DNA from: CAMCHP01 sp036835325
GTDB taxonomy: Bacteria > Bacteroidota > Bacteroidia > Flavobacteriales_D > Sanyastnellaceae
Reading direction: 5' to 3'
Assembly (NCBI GenBank): GCA_036835325.1
Contig: DAITMF010000008.1
Location: forward strand, 16,074 to 80,073
Length of the DNA: 64,000 bases
Shown: positions 61,485 through 64,000 of the stretch, piece after piece
Numbering within the stretch: position 1 is the stretch's first letter
How the letters are laid out: the number at the start of each line of letters is the position of its first letter
Notes under the pieces: generated by a model
What the model was told of the DNA's origin: nothing
The model's input: only the letters and a program-made list of their open reading frames with translations
Databases searched by the model: none
Translations under genes and position numbers: made by a program

Positions 61485-62585
61485 TCAAAGGGTAAAGGCG
61501 GTGCACCCCCGCGTTTCAATAAGGTAATTGCAATGGTTCTGCAAACCGCGAAGCGCATCGTTTTTCCAATTCTCACCCTCCCGGTTTCCAAGAAGTGCTG
61601 ACCTGATTTCCCGCTCGAAACGTTCGTTGGCCCGTTCGTTCAGCAAGTCCCAGTAACGAAAAATGTCACCTGATCGGCGCTCCAACAATTCGGGTGTTGG
61701 AATGGCGTCGCGCTTTCGGTTGTTGACCGTCTTTTCTGCCGGAAGCAAATTCCACAAATCATTGTTCTTCCAGATACTGAAGGGAATCACGTGGTCAATG
61801 TCGTAACTCCGCAAGGCCTTTCCTGTGTACACGCAATTCACTTGGCCTGAGCCTGCGAGCAGCTCTGCGTAAAGCTTCTTCGATGCGGCGACATCTCTTT
61901 CGGTAACAGGGGTGCGCAGAACATGGTGCATAACTTGCTCGACACTGGCATTGGATGCCGATGCCGAAAACTCGGCCCACTTGAAGAGAATCGACGATTG
62001 TCCGCTCACAAAACTGCCCAAGATGCGGAACGACTCGTAAAAATCGAGCGGAATGGAAAATCGTCCACAGCTTTCAACCAAATACGCTGAATCGTACCGC
62101 TCAGTGGTCATGAACCGAAAACCCGGCTCAGGCCGGTAAATCGAATACTCAGTTGAAAACACTGATTTACCTATGTAGCGCATGGGCATATTGACAAGGG
62201 TGTCACGCACCTTCCTCACCAAGCGAAGAAATACTTCGGCAACGCCATCCGGAATCCCACTAAAACGCAAATCGTTGTAAAACGAGCTGTAACCATTGGC
62301 ATACTTTGTGTAGTAATTAACCAAGTGTTGGAGCTCTTCGGCAAAAGCTAATTTGCCTCGTCCATGAATTTGCGCATTGGCCAAGCCCGCCTCAACGATC
62401 GGATAATAATACAGTAGCCATTTTTCAACCAACAAACCGGTCGGAAGAAAAACGCGGTCATCGCCAAAAACAGCATGTGTGCTGCTTTCCTGAACCACAT
62501 CAATCGTTGCGCGAAGCAACGCAAACTTGTACGTCGTCGCCTTGCTATCGCGTTCAATAATGGCTGAAAGGGTCGAAAGCGGCAT
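61485..62585 (-). CDS. HNH-domain protein, probable nuclease
   Basis: 366 residues. A helical N-terminal region of about 230 residues without a recognised domain is followed by an HNH module: CVYTGKALRSYDIDHVIPFSIW with D264-H265, then NDLWNLLPAEKTVNNRKRD, giving the second-histidine/asparagine part. Such proteins cut DNA, but the target here is unknown; restriction, defence or mobile-element roles are all possible. The coding sequence looks more AT-rich than its neighbours to the eye. Upstream lies a cluster of repeated 12-mers. Co-directional with the HIT gene. Confidence 0.85.
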   Translation of the reverse strand: MPLSTLSAIIERDSKATTYKFALLRATIDVVQESSTHAVFGDDRVFLPTGLLVEKWLLYYYPIVEAGLANAQIHGRGKLAFAEELQHLVNYYTKYANGYSSFYNDLRFSGIPDGVAEVFLRLVRKVRDTLVNMPMRYIGKSVFSTEYSIYRPEPGFRFMTTERYDSAYLVESCGRFSIPLDFYESFRILGSFVSGQSSILFKWAEFSASASNASVEQVMHHVLRTPVTERDVAASKKLYAELLAGSGQVNCVYTGKALRSYDIDHVIPFSIWKNNDLWNLLPAEKTVNNRKRDAIPTPELLERRSGDIFRYWDLLNERANERFEREIRSALLGNREGENWKNDALRGLQNHCNYLIETRGCTAFTL

Positions 62586-62639
62586 GGCTGAAAGTTACAA
62601 ATCCAAACAAGAACGAGGGTGCAATCCCTACCTCAAGCG

Positions 62640-62777
62640 TATTTTACTTTGAACGGTTCAAACTAAAACAACGCAACACTTCTTGGAGCTGAATTCATCA
62701 CATTAACCATCCAAACAGCCTTCTTATTTTACTTTGGAGGGGGTAAAGTAAAATAACGAAACCGCTATTTTACTTTG
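62640..62777 (-). repeat. Four-copy 12-mer cluster upstream of the HNH gene
   Basis: TATTTTACTTTG occurs at 62640-62651, 62725-62736 and 62766-62777, with a near-perfect inverted copy TAAAGTAAAATA at 62744-62755. Copies 2 and 3 form an 11-bp inverted repeat around a G-rich centre. On the HNH strand each reads CAAAGTAAAATA. Placed 55-192 bases before the HNH start, they look like operator or binding sites. Nothing else in the 297-base gap 62586-62882 suggests a gene. Confidence 0.6.
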
Positions 62778-62882
62778 CGAACATAAGGTCGCATCCAAGC
62801 ACGGCGATGGCAACGGCTGAACCGGCTTGGCCACCCAACGCCGCTCATCCGCCGAAGGCGAGAAAAAGAAAACCCCTGAAAA

Positions 62883-64000
62883 TCAGGCGAAGGCGATGTC
62901 GAGCGCTTCGCAGAAAGCCGCCGCCGCTGTGCGCAACTGGGCATCGGTATGGGCTGCCGAAACGAAGCCGACCTCGTAACCGCTCGGCCCGAGGTACACG
63001 CCGCGGTTGAGCAACTCGGCATGCAGCACCGTGAAGTACTTCATGCTGTCAGGATCGATTTCAGACGATTTGCGAATCGCCACCTTGTCGCTGAACGCGA
63101 GCCAGAAAATTGAACCGCGGGTGAACATCGAAAAGGCATAGCCTTTGGCGCGGCTGTGTGCCATTACGGTGTCGACCAGCAAGCGGGTTTTGCGCTCAAG
63201 TTCTTCGTAAAAACCGGGCTTCAAGCACTCGCGCAGCTGCGCCACACCGGCGGCCATGGCCACGGGGTTGCCCGACAAGGTTCCCGCCTGGTAAACGGGT
63301 CCTTCAGGGGCGATGTGCGCCATGACCTCGGCACTGCTGCCGTAGGCGCCCACCGGCATGCCTCCGCCGATGATCTTGCCGAAGGCCATCACATCGGGCT
63401 GGATGCCGTAGTAACCGGCCGCTCCTTCAAAGCCCACGCGGAAACCGCTGATGACCTCGTCGAACAGCAAAATCGCGCCTTCGCGGCGGGTGATGTCGCG
63501 CAGAAATTGCAGGTACGACACGTCTTGAATCAAGAGGCCGTTGTTGGCCGGGATGGGCTCAATGGCCACACAGGCGATCTCGCCTTTGTATTCGGCAAAA
63601 GCCGCCTCAACCGCTTCGCGGTCGTTCAAGGGCAGCACAATGGTTTCGCGGGCATAGGCCTCGGGCACACCGGCGCTCGACGAAGTGCCGAGGGTGGCCA
63701 AGCCCGAGCCGGCCTTCACGAGCAGGGCATCGACGTGGCCGTGGTAGCAACCGTCGAACTTGATGATTTTGCTGCGGCCGGTGACGCCGCGCGCCAAGCG
63801 AATGGCACTCATGGCGGCCTCCGTTCCGGAGCTCACAAAACGTATTTTCTCAATGAAACGGTGGTTCGATGTGATCAACTCTCCCAGTTCGTTCTCGTAA
63901 CGGGTGGGTGTGCCAAACGAAGTGCCTTTTTCAACCGCAGCGATGATGTTCTCACGCACCGCCGGATGGTTGTGTCCCAAAATCAGTGGTCCCCATGAAC
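62883..64000 (-). CDS. hemL: Glutamate-1-semialdehyde 2,1-aminomutase, N-terminus cut by window edge
   Basis: About 372 residues visible; the start lies beyond 64000. Converts glutamate-1-semialdehyde to 5-aminolevulinate, the C5 haem route. Reading upstream of the visible methionine-like codon gives SWGPLILGHNHP, as expected near residue 55-65. Other blocks: FVSSGTEAAMSAIRLAR, CYHGHVDALLV, LFDEVISGFRVG, and the PLP lysine in AFGKIIGGGMPVGAYG. The C-terminus ends within a short CCTGA/TCAGG hairpin overlapping the stop, followed on the minus strand by T-rich sequence, a possible terminator. Confidence 0.96.
   Translation of the reverse strand, partial: SWGPLILGHNHPAVRENIIAAVEKGTSFGTPTRYENELGELITSNHRFIEKIRFVSSGTEAAMSAIRLARGVTGRSKIIKFDGCYHGHVDALLVKAGSGLATLGTSSSAGVPEAYARETIVLPLNDREAVEAAFAEYKGEIACVAIEPIPANNGLLIQDVSYLQFLRDITRREGAILLFDEVISGFRVGFEGAAGYYGIQPDVMAFGKIIGGGMPVGAYGSSAEVMAHIAPEGPVYQAGTLSGNPVAMAAGVAQLRECLKPGFYEELERKTRLLVDTVMAHSRAKGYAFSMFTRGSIFWLAFSDKVAIRKSSEIDPDSMKYFTVLHAELLNRGVYLGPSGYEVGFVSAAHTDAQLRTAAAAFCEALDIAFA

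Noticed and set aside
1..64000. CRISPR arrays, tRNA/rRNA genes, insertion sequences, prophage or biosynthetic gene clusters
   Set aside because: I saw no regular spaced repeats, tRNA-like cloverleaf with conserved arms, transposase, integrase or phage structural genes anywhere in the window.

Overview
The window looks like chromosomal DNA from a Bacteroidota bacterium, most likely a Flavobacteriales lineage such as the Cryomorphaceae/Schleiferiaceae, with a fairly high GC content for that group. The reasons are: eight secreted proteins ending in type IX secretion (T9SS) sorting domains; repeated -7 promoter elements of the Bacteroidota form TAnnTTTG; an outer-membrane protein/TPR/LptC/CorC/PpiD gene run; and a DUF2723 membrane protein. 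The exact genus cannot be told from the sequence. There are no rRNA or tRNA genes, CRISPR arrays, insertion sequences or phage genes that I can support.

Layout. 0-7.2 kb: an envelope-biogenesis run on the plus strand (outer-membrane barrel, TPR-like protein, LptC, small membrane protein, CorC-like protein, PpiD-type foldase). 7.2-12.7 kb: a minus-strand operon of two secreted amidohydrolase-fold proteins followed by queA. 12.8-22.9 kb: Nfu iron-sulfur carrier, a T9SS cargo protein, a GH3-family ligase, a VWA protein, then overlapping uridine kinase / ArsC-Spx-like / EamA transporter genes, 3-hydroxyanthranilate dioxygenase, and a second cargo protein. 23-27 kb: a 1297-residue DUF2723 protein and a 57-codon minus-strand ORF at its end. 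27.2-30.5 kb: a FIST sensor gene abutting a hybrid histidine kinase. 30.5-38.6 kb: penicillin acylase family protein, glycine-rich cargo, purN, MarC, rnhA, and a BNR-like cargo. 38.9-42.4 kb: glutaryl-CoA dehydrogenase, YceI lipoprotein, M20 dipeptidase. 42.4-48.7 kb: LamG cargo, radical SAM protein, then panD / flippase-like membrane protein / rfaE2 / SRAP. 48.9-52.9 kb: two tandem paralogous cargo proteins, each with its own terminator. 52.9-61.1 kb: gcvP, a secreted hypothetical protein, a UbiA-like membrane protein, and a 1042-residue type B cargo protein. 61.1-64 kb: HIT protein, HNH protein, a repeat-bearing promoter region, and hemL, which is cut by the window edge.

Most genes are housekeeping or ordinary for the phylum. 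The signals that stand out are: (1) a short motif, GGATGGATG and the close variants GGACGGATG and GGATGGACG, present about 20 times across the window, on both strands, in many reading frames and often beside a T-rich tract; (2) four copies of a 12-mer (three direct, one inverted) upstream of the HNH gene; (3) amidohydrolase-fold domains that have lost the HxH metal motif, in tandem with one that keeps it; (4) many start codons only 4-20 bases after a -7 element, implying very short or absent leaders; (5) an unexplained intergenic segment with a strong terminator upstream of the glutaryl-CoA dehydrogenase gene.
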